A stretch of DNA of 64,000 nucleotides, taken from the NCBI GenBank assembly GCA_949066965.1, contig CARTDA010000015.1:12835-76834 (forward strand), written 5' to 3'. The DNA is from COE1 sp949066965 (lineage in GTDB: Bacteria > Bacillota > Clostridia > Lachnospirales > Lachnospiraceae). The position numbers and the translations under genes were made by a program. Below, one piece after another: positions 1-7,930 of the stretch (position 1 is its first letter; every line of letters starts with the position of its first letter). The notes under the pieces were generated by a model. That model saw nothing but the letters and a program-made list of their open reading frames with translations, was not told the DNA's origin and searched no databases.

Positions 1-44
1 ACATGATGTAGGGTACAGTGTAGCATAAATGGTTACTTTTCACA

Positions 45-98
45 CCCACGTCAAAGTAGTGGGAATCGTGCGCCAAAATGCTTGCCCTTTAGCATTTT
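45..98. other. Leader hairpins upstream of the first gene
   Basis: Two short inverted repeats lie here. CCCAC at 45-49 pairs with GTGGG at 59-63, and AAAATGC at 75-81 pairs with GCATTTT at 92-98. They may be the end of an upstream transcript or 5' leader structure. There is no clear T-tract, so a terminator is not claimed, and the left side of the locus is outside the window. Confidence 0.3.
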
Positions 99-135
99 GT
101 GTGCAAAATCTGTTATAAAAATAAGGAGTACAATA

Positions 136-1839
136 ATGGAGCGATGGAATAAAAAGCGGTATTGGATGATGGCAGTATGCCTTCTGGCGGCTGTGTCTGT
201 AACGGCATGTGCGAATGATGGGGCGGTGAATGTAAATACTGCCAGTGAAAATGACAAAAGTGACACAAGTGTCATTTTGGACGAGGTGGCAGATGAGTCC
301 GGACTTTTCTCGAAACGTGACCTGGGCGGGGAATATGACGTATCAAAATGTGAACATATCACGCTTTCCGATGCGGGCTGCACGACGGATTCCAGGAATG
401 TGGCGATAGAGGGAAGCAGGGTCACGATAACAGGGGAAGGGAACTATCTGGTAAGTGGTTCGCTCAGTGACGGAATGATTACCGTGGATGTCGACAAGAC
501 CGAAAAGGTCCAACTGGTGCTGGATGGTGTGGATATCAGCTGTGCGACGTCGGCTGTCATCTATGTAAAAAGCGCAGACAAGGTGTTTGTCACGCTTCCC
601 GATGCAACAGAAAACACACTTACAAACGGCGGTTCCTTTGTGGCAGTGGATGACAATAACATTGATGCGGTAATCTTTTCAAAAGATGATTTGACACTCA
701 ACGGAACAGGAAAACTTACAGTCAATTCCCCGGCAGGGCATGGAATCGTGTCAAAAAATGACCTTGTCATCGCAGGCGGGACATATGACATTACCGCTGC
801 ATCTCATGGGATGACAGGAAAGGACAGTGTGGCTGTCGCGGACGGTGATTTTCGGATTCAGGCAGGAGAGGATGCCATTAAATCAGACAATAACGATGAT
901 GACACGATGGGCAGTGTGCATATCCTGGGCGGAACTTACAGGCTCTCAGGTGGGAGCGATGGGATGAATGCCCTGAATGAAATCAACATTTCCGGTGGTA
1001 AAATCGTCGTGGAGCAGTCCGGTGAGGGGATTGAGGCGCGGATTATCAATATCTCCGGCGGGGAAATTGACATCACGTCCTCTGACGACGGATTAAATGC
1101 CACGGACAAACGCCAGTCCGCAAAGGAAGAGACAGCCGATGTCCAGAAGGCGGCGGATAAAAAAGGCGGTCGTGGCGGAGTGAATGACAATGACCCGGAA
1201 GCATCCATCAATATTTCGGGAGGCGTTCTGCGCGTGGACGCCGAGGGCGACGGTCTTGACTCAAACGGTTATATCTTGGTAAGCGGCGGGGAAGTTTATG
1301 TGACGGGACCTTCGCATGGCGGTGATGCCGCGCTTGACTATGGGATTGATGCCACGATAACGGGCGGAATCGTGGTGGCGGCAGGACAGGGCAGTATGGC
1401 GCAGAATTTCGGCGAGGATTCGACACAGGGCAGTATTCTGGTAAGCACGCAGGAGCAGAATGCGGCAGGAAGCGACATTATTCTTTTGGATGCGGATGGC
1501 GGTGAAATTCTTGCATGGACAATGAAAAAAAGTTATAATTCAGTTACAATCAGCTGCCCGGAAATTAAGTCCGACGGTTCGTATACTGTAAAAATGGGTG
1601 AAAACACAGTGGATGTGGCTATGGACGGACCCATATATGGACAAGGATTTTCCTTTGGCGGAGGAAAACGCGGATTTGGCAGCGGGGAGAGACCGGGAGA
1701 ACGACCGGAAGGGATGCCGGATTTTCCGGATGGGGAGAAACCGGAAGGAATGCCGGACTTCCCGAATGGGGAGAGGCCGGGAGAAATGCCGGAACCGCCC
1801 GATATGCCGAACGGAGAGAAGATGAACCGGACGGAATAA
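136..1839 (+). CDS. Carbohydrate-binding domain lipoprotein (Cthe_2159/DUF4353-like)
   Basis: Predicted secreted lipoprotein of 567 residues. The N-terminus has a basic stretch, a hydrophobic core and a lipobox ending VTAC at about residue 25, so it should be anchored outside the membrane. The body is a series of repeating turns, many carrying ISGG or a similar GG turn plus Asp-rich loops, which is the pattern of the right-handed beta-helix Cthe_2159 family (known to bind acidic polysaccharide and calcium). The last 50 or so residues are a low-complexity Pro/Gly/Glu tail built from GERPG and EGMPDF units. The start is the ATG after AAGGAG at 122-127; an upstream in-frame TTG at 82 lies inside a hairpin and has no ribosome site. 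A response regulator and kinase follow directly, so this protein probably belongs to the same regulon. The ligand is not known. Confidence 0.85.
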   Translation: MERWNKKRYWMMAVCLLAAVSVTACANDGAVNVNTASENDKSDTSVILDEVADESGLFSKRDLGGEYDVSKCEHITLSDAGCTTDSRNVAIEGSRVTITGEGNYLVSGSLSDGMITVDVDKTEKVQLVLDGVDISCATSAVIYVKSADKVFVTLPDATENTLTNGGSFVAVDDNNIDAVIFSKDDLTLNGTGKLTVNSPAGHGIVSKNDLVIAGGTYDITAASHGMTGKDSVAVADGDFRIQAGEDAIKSDNNDDDTMGSVHILGGTYRLSGGSDGMNALNEINISGGKIVVEQSGEGIEARIINISGGEIDITSSDDGLNATDKRQSAKEETADVQKAADKKGGRGGVNDNDPEASINISGGVLRVDAEGDGLDSNGYILVSGGEVYVTGPSHGGDAALDYGIDATITGGIVVAAGQGSMAQNFGEDSTQGSILVSTQEQNAAGSDIILLDADGGEILAWTMKKSYNSVTISCPEIKSDGSYTVKMGENTVDVAMDGPIYGQGFSFGGGKRGFGSGERPGERPEGMPDFPDGEKPEGMPDFPNGERPGEMPEPPDMPNGEKMNRTE

Positions 1840-1879
1840 GCCGGATGGGCTGTCCCGAAGTTTGAGGAGGAAGCTTACC

Positions 1880-2578
1880 ATGAGACTCTTACTTGCAGAG
1901 GACGAGACATCGCTGTCAAAAGCGATTGTGACAATCCTCAGACGCAGCAATTACACAGTGGATGCGGCATGTGATGGCGTGGAGGCGCTGGAATTTCTGG
2001 AAATGAATTCGTATGACGGTGTCATTCTGGACGTGATGATGCCGCGCATGGACGGAATCAGCGTCCTGCAGGAGATTCGCAAAGCGGGAAACCAGGTGCC
2101 GGTGATCCTGCTCACGGCAAAGGCGGAGGTGGACGACAAGGTACTGGGACTTGACAGCGGCGCAAATGACTATCTCACCAAGCCGTTTGCGTCAAAGGAG
2201 CTTCTGGCGCGCATCCGCGCCATGACAAGAAGCGCTGCGTCGGCAGTACAGCCCGATACGAAGCTGCGGTTTGGCAATCTCTCGCTGGACTGTGCAACGT
2301 TTGAACTGTCCTCGCCGTTCGGGACGTTTGTCCTTGCGAACAAGGAATTTCAGATGCTGGAATTTCTGATGCGGAACCCGAGACAGATTATTTCCGCAGA
2401 GCAGTTTATGGACAAAATATGGGGCTTTGAGGCAAATGCGGAGAGCAATGTCGTGTGGACATATATTTCTTATCTGCGCAAGAAGCTCACGGCGCTCAAG
2501 GCAGACGTGGAAATCAGGGCAAGGCGCGGGGCAGGATATTCCATCGAGCATCTGAAGCCGGAAACATCAGCTGACTGA
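1880..2578 (+). CDS. OmpR/PhoB-family response regulator
   Basis: 232-residue DNA-binding response regulator. An N-terminal receiver (about 1-115) has the acidic pair in LLAEDE, the phosphoacceptor Asp in VILDVMMPR and the conserved Lys in TKPF. A C-terminal winged-helix domain (about 130-225) ends in the usual RRGAGY turn. The ATG at 1880 is preceded by GAGGAGG at 1864-1870; an in-frame TTG 18 bases upstream would bury this site. It lies 40 bases after the carbohydrate-binding lipoprotein gene and about 60 bases before its kinase, so the three form one operon. Its targets cannot be read from the window. Confidence 0.93.
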   Translation: MRLLLAEDETSLSKAIVTILRRSNYTVDAACDGVEALEFLEMNSYDGVILDVMMPRMDGISVLQEIRKAGNQVPVILLTAKAEVDDKVLGLDSGANDYLTKPFASKELLARIRAMTRSAASAVQPDTKLRFGNLSLDCATFELSSPFGTFVLANKEFQMLEFLMRNPRQIISAEQFMDKIWGFEANAESNVVWTYISYLRKKLTALKADVEIRARRGAGYSIEHLKPETSAD

Positions 2579-2637
2579 AAAAAGTTTCCCGGAAGGCATG
2601 GCGCCGGTGTTGGAACATGCAGCGTTTGGAGGGTTAT

Positions 2638-3930
2638 ATGATAAGGAAACTGCGGAAAAAGTTCGTCATTTTATCGACAATATCATTGTTATTGCTGCTG
2701 GGTATTATTGTGGTATCCAGCAATTTTCTGACTTACAGGGAACTTGTGGATAAGGCGGATATTGTGCTGGACATGATTGTGGAAAACGGTGGGCGCCCTA
2801 TGCATTTGCTTCCGCCTGAAAAAAAGGAAATTCCGCGGGAAGGCATGTCCGGCGAGCGCGGCAGATTCTTCGGAAAAAAGCTTTTGTCACCTGAAGTCAT
2901 GTATGAGGCGAGATTTTTCACTGCGACTGTATCGGGGGACGGACAGATGATATCCGTCGATACGCAGAGCATTGCCATGGTGGATGATGCCGAGGCGCAA
3001 AACTATGCAAAACGGGCATACGGTAAAAAGAGTGACAGGGGATTTATCAACGATTTCCGGTATATAAAATATATTGATGGAAATGACATTTGTGTCATTT
3101 TTCTCGACTGCGGCAGGAATCTTTTTACCTTTAAGAATGCCCTTCTCATCAACTGTCTGATATCGTTTGCCGGGCTGCTGGCGATTTTTGTCATCATCGT
3201 CATTTTTTCAGCGAAAATTGTCAGGCCGGTTTCGGAGAGCTACGACAAACAAAAACAGTTTATTTCCGTGGCAGGGCATGAGATTAAGACACCGATTACG
3301 GTTATCGATGCGGACGCGGAGGTTCTTGCCATGGAAATCGGCGAGGACAATGAGTGGCTTTTGGATATCCGCAAGCAGACAAAGCGGATGGCGGCGCTTA
3401 TGAACGACCTGCTTGCGCTGTCACGCATGGATGAGAACAGGCAGCAGTATACCATGATTGATTTTCCGGTGTCGGATGTCGTCGGGGAGATGGTCAGATC
3501 CTTTCAGACCCTTGCGCGGAGCAGGGGGAAAACCATCAGGGCAGAGATAACGCCAATGCTGTCATATTACGGCGATGAAAATTGTTTCCGGCAGCTTGTG
3601 GGCATTCTTCTGGACAATGCCATCAAGTACACACCGACCGCAGCGGACGGCAGCTGTGATGCCATCCGGATGACGCTGGAAAAGAAGAACCATAATATCT
3701 GTCTGGCTGTAAGGAACAGCTCGGATCCCGTGAGCAATGAGCAGCTGGGGCGTTTCTTTGACCGCTTTTACAGGACGGAGCAGTCAAGGAGCTCCGTAAG
3801 CGGCGGATACGGGCTGGGACTGTCCATAGCAAAATCAATTGTCGAGGCGCATAAGGGCAGGATTACCGCGACGGCGCCTGATGCCGGGACGGTACAGGTC
3901 TCCGTCATTCTGCCGTCAAGAAACCGCTGA
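2638..3930 (+). CDS. Sensor histidine kinase
   Basis: 430-residue membrane kinase, partner of the regulator just upstream. A first membrane helix is at about residues 10-30, then an extracytoplasmic sensor stretch of roughly 130 residues, then a second helix at about 165-190. The dimerisation box has the phosphoacceptor His in GHEIKTP, the N-box is LLDNAIKYT, and the G-box is GYGLGLSIAKS. There is no obvious HAMP or PAS domain between the second helix and the H-box. The ATG at 2638 follows GGAGGG at 2628-2633 and is preferred over an in-frame ATG at 2617. The signal is unknown; the adjacent carbohydrate-binding lipoprotein suggests a surface-polysaccharide cue, which is inference. Confidence 0.92.
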   Translation: MIRKLRKKFVILSTISLLLLLGIIVVSSNFLTYRELVDKADIVLDMIVENGGRPMHLLPPEKKEIPREGMSGERGRFFGKKLLSPEVMYEARFFTATVSGDGQMISVDTQSIAMVDDAEAQNYAKRAYGKKSDRGFINDFRYIKYIDGNDICVIFLDCGRNLFTFKNALLINCLISFAGLLAIFVIIVIFSAKIVRPVSESYDKQKQFISVAGHEIKTPITVIDADAEVLAMEIGEDNEWLLDIRKQTKRMAALMNDLLALSRMDENRQQYTMIDFPVSDVVGEMVRSFQTLARSRGKTIRAEITPMLSYYGDENCFRQLVGILLDNAIKYTPTAADGSCDAIRMTLEKKNHNICLAVRNSSDPVSNEQLGRFFDRFYRTEQSRSSVSGGYGLGLSIAKSIVEAHKGRITATAPDAGTVQVSVILPSRNR

Positions 3931-3947
3931 CAAAGAAAAGCTGCGCA

Positions 3948-4277
3948 TCAGCGTTCCAGATGCTCCTGATATGCCTTTAGCATATGGTAAAAGAGCTTCT
4001 GGTCGCGTCTTGGCAGCTGCTGGTACAAGTCATAAAAATCTAAAGAGTTATCTTCACTCGGAATTGCGGACTGCTCTATCAAATCGGCGGGGGAGCAGCC
4101 GATGAAATCGCAGATGTCCACAAACGTATCCAGGCTCATTTTTGTAACGCCGCGTTCAATCTGGCTGATAAAGCTCAGGGACAGGTCAAGCTGCTCTGCC
4201 ATCTGTTCCTGGGTGATATGCATCTGTTTTCTGTAAAATTTAATTCGTTTTCCCAAAGTTTTATAATCTAAAGCCAT
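3948..4277 (-). CDS. XRE-family transcriptional regulator
   Basis: 109-residue protein with an N-terminal Cro/CI-type helix-turn-helix (about residues 8-62; the recognition region includes TQEQMAEQLDLSLSFISQIERG). The C-terminal 45 residues are charged and show no known effector domain. It is convergent with the kinase gene, 18 bases from its stop, and divergent from the glycan-export operon. The 250 bases between it and that operon hold nested inverted repeats around a strong promoter, so it is the obvious candidate repressor of the operon and possibly of itself. That link is inferred from position. Confidence 0.85.
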   Translation of the reverse strand: MALDYKTLGKRIKFYRKQMHITQEQMAEQLDLSLSFISQIERGVTKMSLDTFVDICDFIGCSPADLIEQSAIPSEDNSLDFYDLYQQLPRRDQKLFYHMLKAYQEHLER

Positions 4278-4357
4278 ACTGATTCTCCATCTTCGTTATT
4301 TTCTCCATAAAGTAAAACTATTATTATTTTCTATTAAGTTGATAATATAGTGACAGA

Positions 4358-4452
4358 CACTATTACTGCGTTTTCTTTCGGAAATTCGCACTAATACTAT
4401 TGATTTTTGACAGTATTAGTGTTAAACTGCTATAGAAATCGCAATAATAGTG
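4358..4452. promoter_or_regulatory. Nested inverted-repeat operator array
   Basis: An inner perfect 10-base inverted repeat (CACTAATACT at 4389-4398, AGTATTAGTG at 4412-4421) overlaps the -35 box of the glycan-operon promoter. An outer 13-base pair (CACTATTACTGCG at 4358-4370, CGCAATAATAGTG at 4440-4452, one mismatch) encloses it. The half-sites resemble each other, as expected for several copies of one operator. The adjacent XRE regulator is the likely binder (inference). Confidence 0.6.
4407..4436 (+). promoter_or_regulatory. Sigma-A promoter of the glycan operon
   Basis: TTGACA at 4407-4412 and TATAGA at 4431-4436 with an 18-base spacer, about 95 bases before the ABC permease start. The -35 box overlaps the inner inverted repeat, so a repressor bound there would block RNA polymerase. 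Confidence 0.7.
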
Positions 4453-4486
4453 TTATTTTTTGCCATATAAAGAGGATGAAAGAGAC

Positions 4487-4543
4487 ATGTGGGAAAACGA
4501 CTTTAAAAGAAAACCGGAGGAGATTGCGGAATGGGGCGAATAA
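4487..4543 (+). CDS. Possible 18-residue leader peptide
   Basis: A short ORF begins with ATG at 4487, ten bases after AGAGGA at 4471-4476, and encodes 18 residues rich in Glu and Lys. It overlaps the first 13 bases of the permease gene in another frame, so its translation could be coupled to that of the permease. It may also be chance; nothing but the ribosome site and the overlap supports it. Confidence 0.22.
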   Translation: MWENDFKRKPEEIAEWGE

Positions 4544-5307
4544 GGGAACTGGTCGAATACAGGGAGATGACTGCAAGTCTTGTGAGGCGGGAACTCCGCG
4601 GGAAATATAAGGGTTCGATTCTCGGCTTTTTGTGGACGTTTATCAACCCGCTGTGCCAGATTGTCATCTATACGGTTGTATTTTCGATGATTATGCGAAG
4701 CGGCCTGGAAAATTTTAATATATATATGATTTCGGGAATGATACCATGGTTCTTTTTCAGCGGCTCCGTTTTGCAGGGGGCAGGCTGCATCAGGGCGCAC
4801 GCGAACATGGTGAAGAAAATATATTTTCCGCGGGAAGTGCTGCCGGTTGTCGTGACGACATTTCAGTTTATCAATATGCTGCTGAGCTTTATCTTCATCA
4901 TAGCGGTGGTCATTGTGGAAAAAGGGCGCTTTAATCCCGTGGCATGGGGATATCTTCCGCTGGTGATGCTGACGGAGTATCTGCTTGCCCTGGGGCTTGC
5001 ACTGCTCGTATCGGCATGTACCGTTTATTTCCGTGACTTGGAGCATATCACAAGCGTCCTGCTGATGGCATGGGTTTATCTGACACCGATATTTTATTCG
5101 ATGGAGACGATACCCGACTATCTGCTTCCGATATTTTGCTGGAACCCGATGACGCCCATGATAGAGATGTACCACAGCATTATTTACTATGCAAAGCCGC
5201 CTGAAACGGCGGCACTTGCACAGGCTGCCCTGTCCGCCATTGCCTTTCTGGTACTGGGAAGCCTTGTGTTTGGAAAACTTGAAGAGAATTTTGCGGAGGA
5301 ACTGTGA
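4531..5307 (+). CDS. ABC-2-type polysaccharide export permease (Wzm/TagG-like)
   Basis: 258-residue integral membrane protein with about six helices and a cytoplasmic N-terminus carrying the YKGSILGFLWTFINPL stretch typical of Wzm, TagG and RfbD permeases. It should form the channel of an ABC transporter that exports undecaprenyl-linked glycan. The start follows a GGAGGA ribosome site. Its TGA overlaps the ATG of the ATPase gene (TGATG), so the two subunits are translationally coupled. It heads a glycan operon running to about 12.1 kb under the operator-bearing promoter. Confidence 0.9.
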   Translation: MGRIRELVEYREMTASLVRRELRGKYKGSILGFLWTFINPLCQIVIYTVVFSMIMRSGLENFNIYMISGMIPWFFFSGSVLQGAGCIRAHANMVKKIYFPREVLPVVVTTFQFINMLLSFIFIIAVVIVEKGRFNPVAWGYLPLVMLTEYLLALGLALLVSACTVYFRDLEHITSVLLMAWVYLTPIFYSMETIPDYLLPIFCWNPMTPMIEMYHSIIYYAKPPETAALAQAALSAIAFLVLGSLVFGKLEENFAEEL

Positions 5308-6044
5308 TGGAAACGATATCCGTGTGTGAAGTCAAAAAAAGCTTTAAGGTGTATTTTGACAAAGGAAACATGCTCAAGGAAAGAATCCTTTTCCCGAACC
5401 GGAACCGCTATGAACGGCGGGAAGTCCTGCGCGGCATCAGCTTTGTGTGCCAGAAGGGGGAGGCGGTCGGACTAATCGGGAAAAACGGCTGCGGCAAGAG
5501 CACCATACTAAAACTCCTGTCCAGAATCCTGCGTCCCAATGAGGGAACGATTACCGTGAATGGCAGGGTATCAAGCCTGATAGAGCTTGGTGCGGGTTTT
5601 CATATGGACATGACAGGCAGGGAAAACATCTATATCAATGCCGCCATCTTTGGCTTAAAGAAAAAGGAAATCAACGCGCGTCTGGACGACATCATCCGGT
5701 TTTCGGAGCTTGGGGAATTTATAGACAATCCTGTCCGAACCTACTCGTCCGGCATGTACATGCGGCTTGCGTTTTCCGTTGCGATTAATGTGGATGCGGA
5801 CATCCTGCTCGTGGATGAAATCCTTGCGGTGGGGGATGTCAATTTCCGAAAGAAATGTTTTGATAAATTAAAAGAAATCAAGGCATCCGGCACGACCATT
5901 GTCATCGTGTCACATTCCATGGAGCAGCTGTATGAGATTTGCGACCGGCTGATATGGATTGATAATGGGCTGATACGGATGGAAGGGGATACAAGGCAGA
6001 CGGCAGGGGCGTACCTTGACGAGATGAAAAATGAAAGAGGATAA
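5307..6044 (+). CDS. ABC polysaccharide export ATPase (Wzt/TagH-like)
   Basis: 245-residue ATP-binding subunit, partner of the permease upstream. Walker A is GKNGCGKST, the signature is the YSSGMYMRLAF form seen only in polysaccharide exporters, Walker B is ILLVDEILAVGD, and the switch His is in VSHSMEQ. It ends soon after the ATPase core, so it lacks the C-terminal carbohydrate-binding domain of Wzt O9a-type proteins; substrate selection must depend on something other than a fused lectin domain. The ATG at 5307 is chosen over the adjacent GTG at 5304, with GCGGAGGA just upstream. Confidence 0.92.
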   Translation: METISVCEVKKSFKVYFDKGNMLKERILFPNRNRYERREVLRGISFVCQKGEAVGLIGKNGCGKSTILKLLSRILRPNEGTITVNGRVSSLIELGAGFHMDMTGRENIYINAAIFGLKKKEINARLDDIIRFSELGEFIDNPVRTYSSGMYMRLAFSVAINVDADILLVDEILAVGDVNFRKKCFDKLKEIKASGTTIVIVSHSMEQLYEICDRLIWIDNGLIRMEGDTRQTAGAYLDEMKNERG

Positions 6045-6058
6045 ACGAGGGAAGAAGC

Positions 6059-7930
6059 ATGAATTTACAGGATATATTATGGCCAAAGGATGGAATCTGC
6101 ACGGATATGGAGATGTATTTCCATTCCAATTATAAGATAAACCTGATTAAAAAGGAGGACAAAAGGGAAGGTACCTGCATTCTGTTTCGAAGGGGCGGTG
6201 TCGTCACGACGGATACATATTTTAACAGCCTGTCCGTAGAGAAATGGAAAAAATACACAGAGATTCAGGATGTTTCGCTCACCCTGACGGTGCAGGGAAG
6301 CTTTCTTGTCAGCCTTTGCTGGAAACAGAAAATAAATGGTACATATATTGAACGGGAGCTGAAAAACACTGTCATTGAAGCGCCTGAAAGGAGCGAGGTG
6401 ACACTGGATTTTCCGGACGAGACAAAGGGAATGTTCTTTTTCAGGATAGAGGCGCTGAAAAAGGATGGAAAATTTTATGGCGGATATTACAGTACAAATA
6501 CGGAACCGGACAAATGCAGACCCATAAAATTAGGCATTGTCATCTGCACATTCCGGCGTGAAAAATATGTCAGGGACAATATCAGGCTTTTAAATGAAGA
6601 AATCATAGAGAATGAAAACAGTCCGCTTTTTGGCAGGCTTGAAGTATTTATATCCGACAATGGGCAGAGCCTTGGGGAATACCGGCTCTCGAGTGATAAG
6701 GTGCATGTTGTCAATAACAAAAACGCCGGAGGGGCGGGCGGATTTACCCGCGGGCTGATGGAAATCATAAAAAGACCGGACAGGAATGGGATAACGCATG
6801 CACTGCTGATGGACGATGATGTTGTTATTGACACAGCATCGATTGTAAAGACGGCTGCCTTGCTGTCCCTGTTAAAAGAAGCATACAAGGACGCCTTTGT
6901 CGGTGGTGCGATGCTGCGCGCTGACCAGAGAAACATACAGGTGGAGTCAGGCGCGTCATGGAATGCCGGAAACTTAATCTCGCTGAAAGCGGGGCTTGAC
7001 TTGCGGTTATGGCAGAACTGCCTTAAGAACGAGCAGGAGGAGTACAGGGAGTTTAATGCGTGGTGGTACTGCTGCTTCCCGATGGAACTTGTCAGAAAGG
7101 ACAATCTGCCGCTCCCGATATTCATAAGGGGCGATGATCTGGAATATGGGCTTCGCAACATGAAGACACTGATACTGATGAACGGAATCTGCGTGTGGCA
7201 TGAACCGTTTGAAAATAAGTATTCGTCATTTCTGGAGTATTACGTTATCCGCAACAGGCTGATTGACAATGCGTATCATTTTCCGTGGTGGGGAAAAAAG
7301 CAGCTGATTAAGTGCCTGATGGGGGAATACAGGAGGGAAGGGTATCTTTACCGGTATAGGAATGTGGAATTGTACATAAGGGGAATCCGTGACTTTCTCA
7401 AAGGAATCGACTTTTTGGAGCATACAGACCCGGAACAGCTGCACAAGGACATTATGGCGTCAGGCTACAAGGCGCTTCCTTCAGAGCAGCTGGAAGTACC
7501 GTTTATGGACAGCGAGTATGAACGGGGAAGGACAGAGGAACATCCCCGTCTGCATGAGATTGTGCGAAAGTTCTCACTGAATGGGTATCTGCTTCCGGCA
7601 AAGCATATCAGGACAGTCCCGATGGCGCAGCCAAGACCGGAGTTTGTGTGGCGGGCAAAGACCATATTATTTTATGATATTGTCGAAAATAAGGGCTTCG
7701 TGACACACAGAAGCATCCGGAAATTTATCGCGCAGGGTTTTCAGGTGCTGGGAACAATTGTCGCCATACTGGCAAGGTATGACCGAGCAAAACAAAGCTA
7801 TATTGACAGGGTGCGCGAAATTACATGCACTGAGTTCTGGGAAAAGTATCTTGGCATAAAGGAACAGAAACCATGTGAGGGAATGGAGGATTTGGATGGA
7901 TATACAAAAGACGCTTCATGCACAGAATAA
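6059..7930 (+). CDS. GlfT2-like family 2 glycosyltransferase
   Basis: 623-residue cytoplasmic transferase. An N-terminal beta-rich module (about 1-155) precedes a GT-A domain (about 158-400) that opens with LGIVICTFRRE. It has the metal-binding LLMDDDV motif near residue 258, an acidic RGDDLEYG motif near 360 and a WHEPF motif near 380. This order and spacing match the polymerising galactofuranosyltransferase GlfT2 of mycobacteria (beta-sandwich, DDD, WHxPF). The C-terminal 200 residues are mostly helical. It most likely adds galactofuranose to a lipid-linked glycan that the upstream ABC transporter exports. No UDP-galactopyranose mutase gene is in the window, so the sugar assignment is inference from homology. 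The next gene starts inside its last 35 bases. Confidence 0.78.
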   Translation: MNLQDILWPKDGICTDMEMYFHSNYKINLIKKEDKREGTCILFRRGGVVTTDTYFNSLSVEKWKKYTEIQDVSLTLTVQGSFLVSLCWKQKINGTYIERELKNTVIEAPERSEVTLDFPDETKGMFFFRIEALKKDGKFYGGYYSTNTEPDKCRPIKLGIVICTFRREKYVRDNIRLLNEEIIENENSPLFGRLEVFISDNGQSLGEYRLSSDKVHVVNNKNAGGAGGFTRGLMEIIKRPDRNGITHALLMDDDVVIDTASIVKTAALLSLLKEAYKDAFVGGAMLRADQRNIQVESGASWNAGNLISLKAGLDLRLWQNCLKNEQEEYREFNAWWYCCFPMELVRKDNLPLPIFIRGDDLEYGLRNMKTLILMNGICVWHEPFENKYSSFLEYYVIRNRLIDNAYHFPWWGKKQLIKCLMGEYRREGYLYRYRNVELYIRGIRDFLKGIDFLEHTDPEQLHKDIMASGYKALPSEQLEVPFMDSEYERGRTEEHPRLHEIVRKFSLNGYLLPAKHIRTVPMAQPRPEFVWRAKTILFYDIVENKGFVTHRSIRKFIAQGFQVLGTIVAILARYDRAKQSYIDRVREITCTEFWEKYLGIKEQKPCEGMEDLDGYTKDASCTE

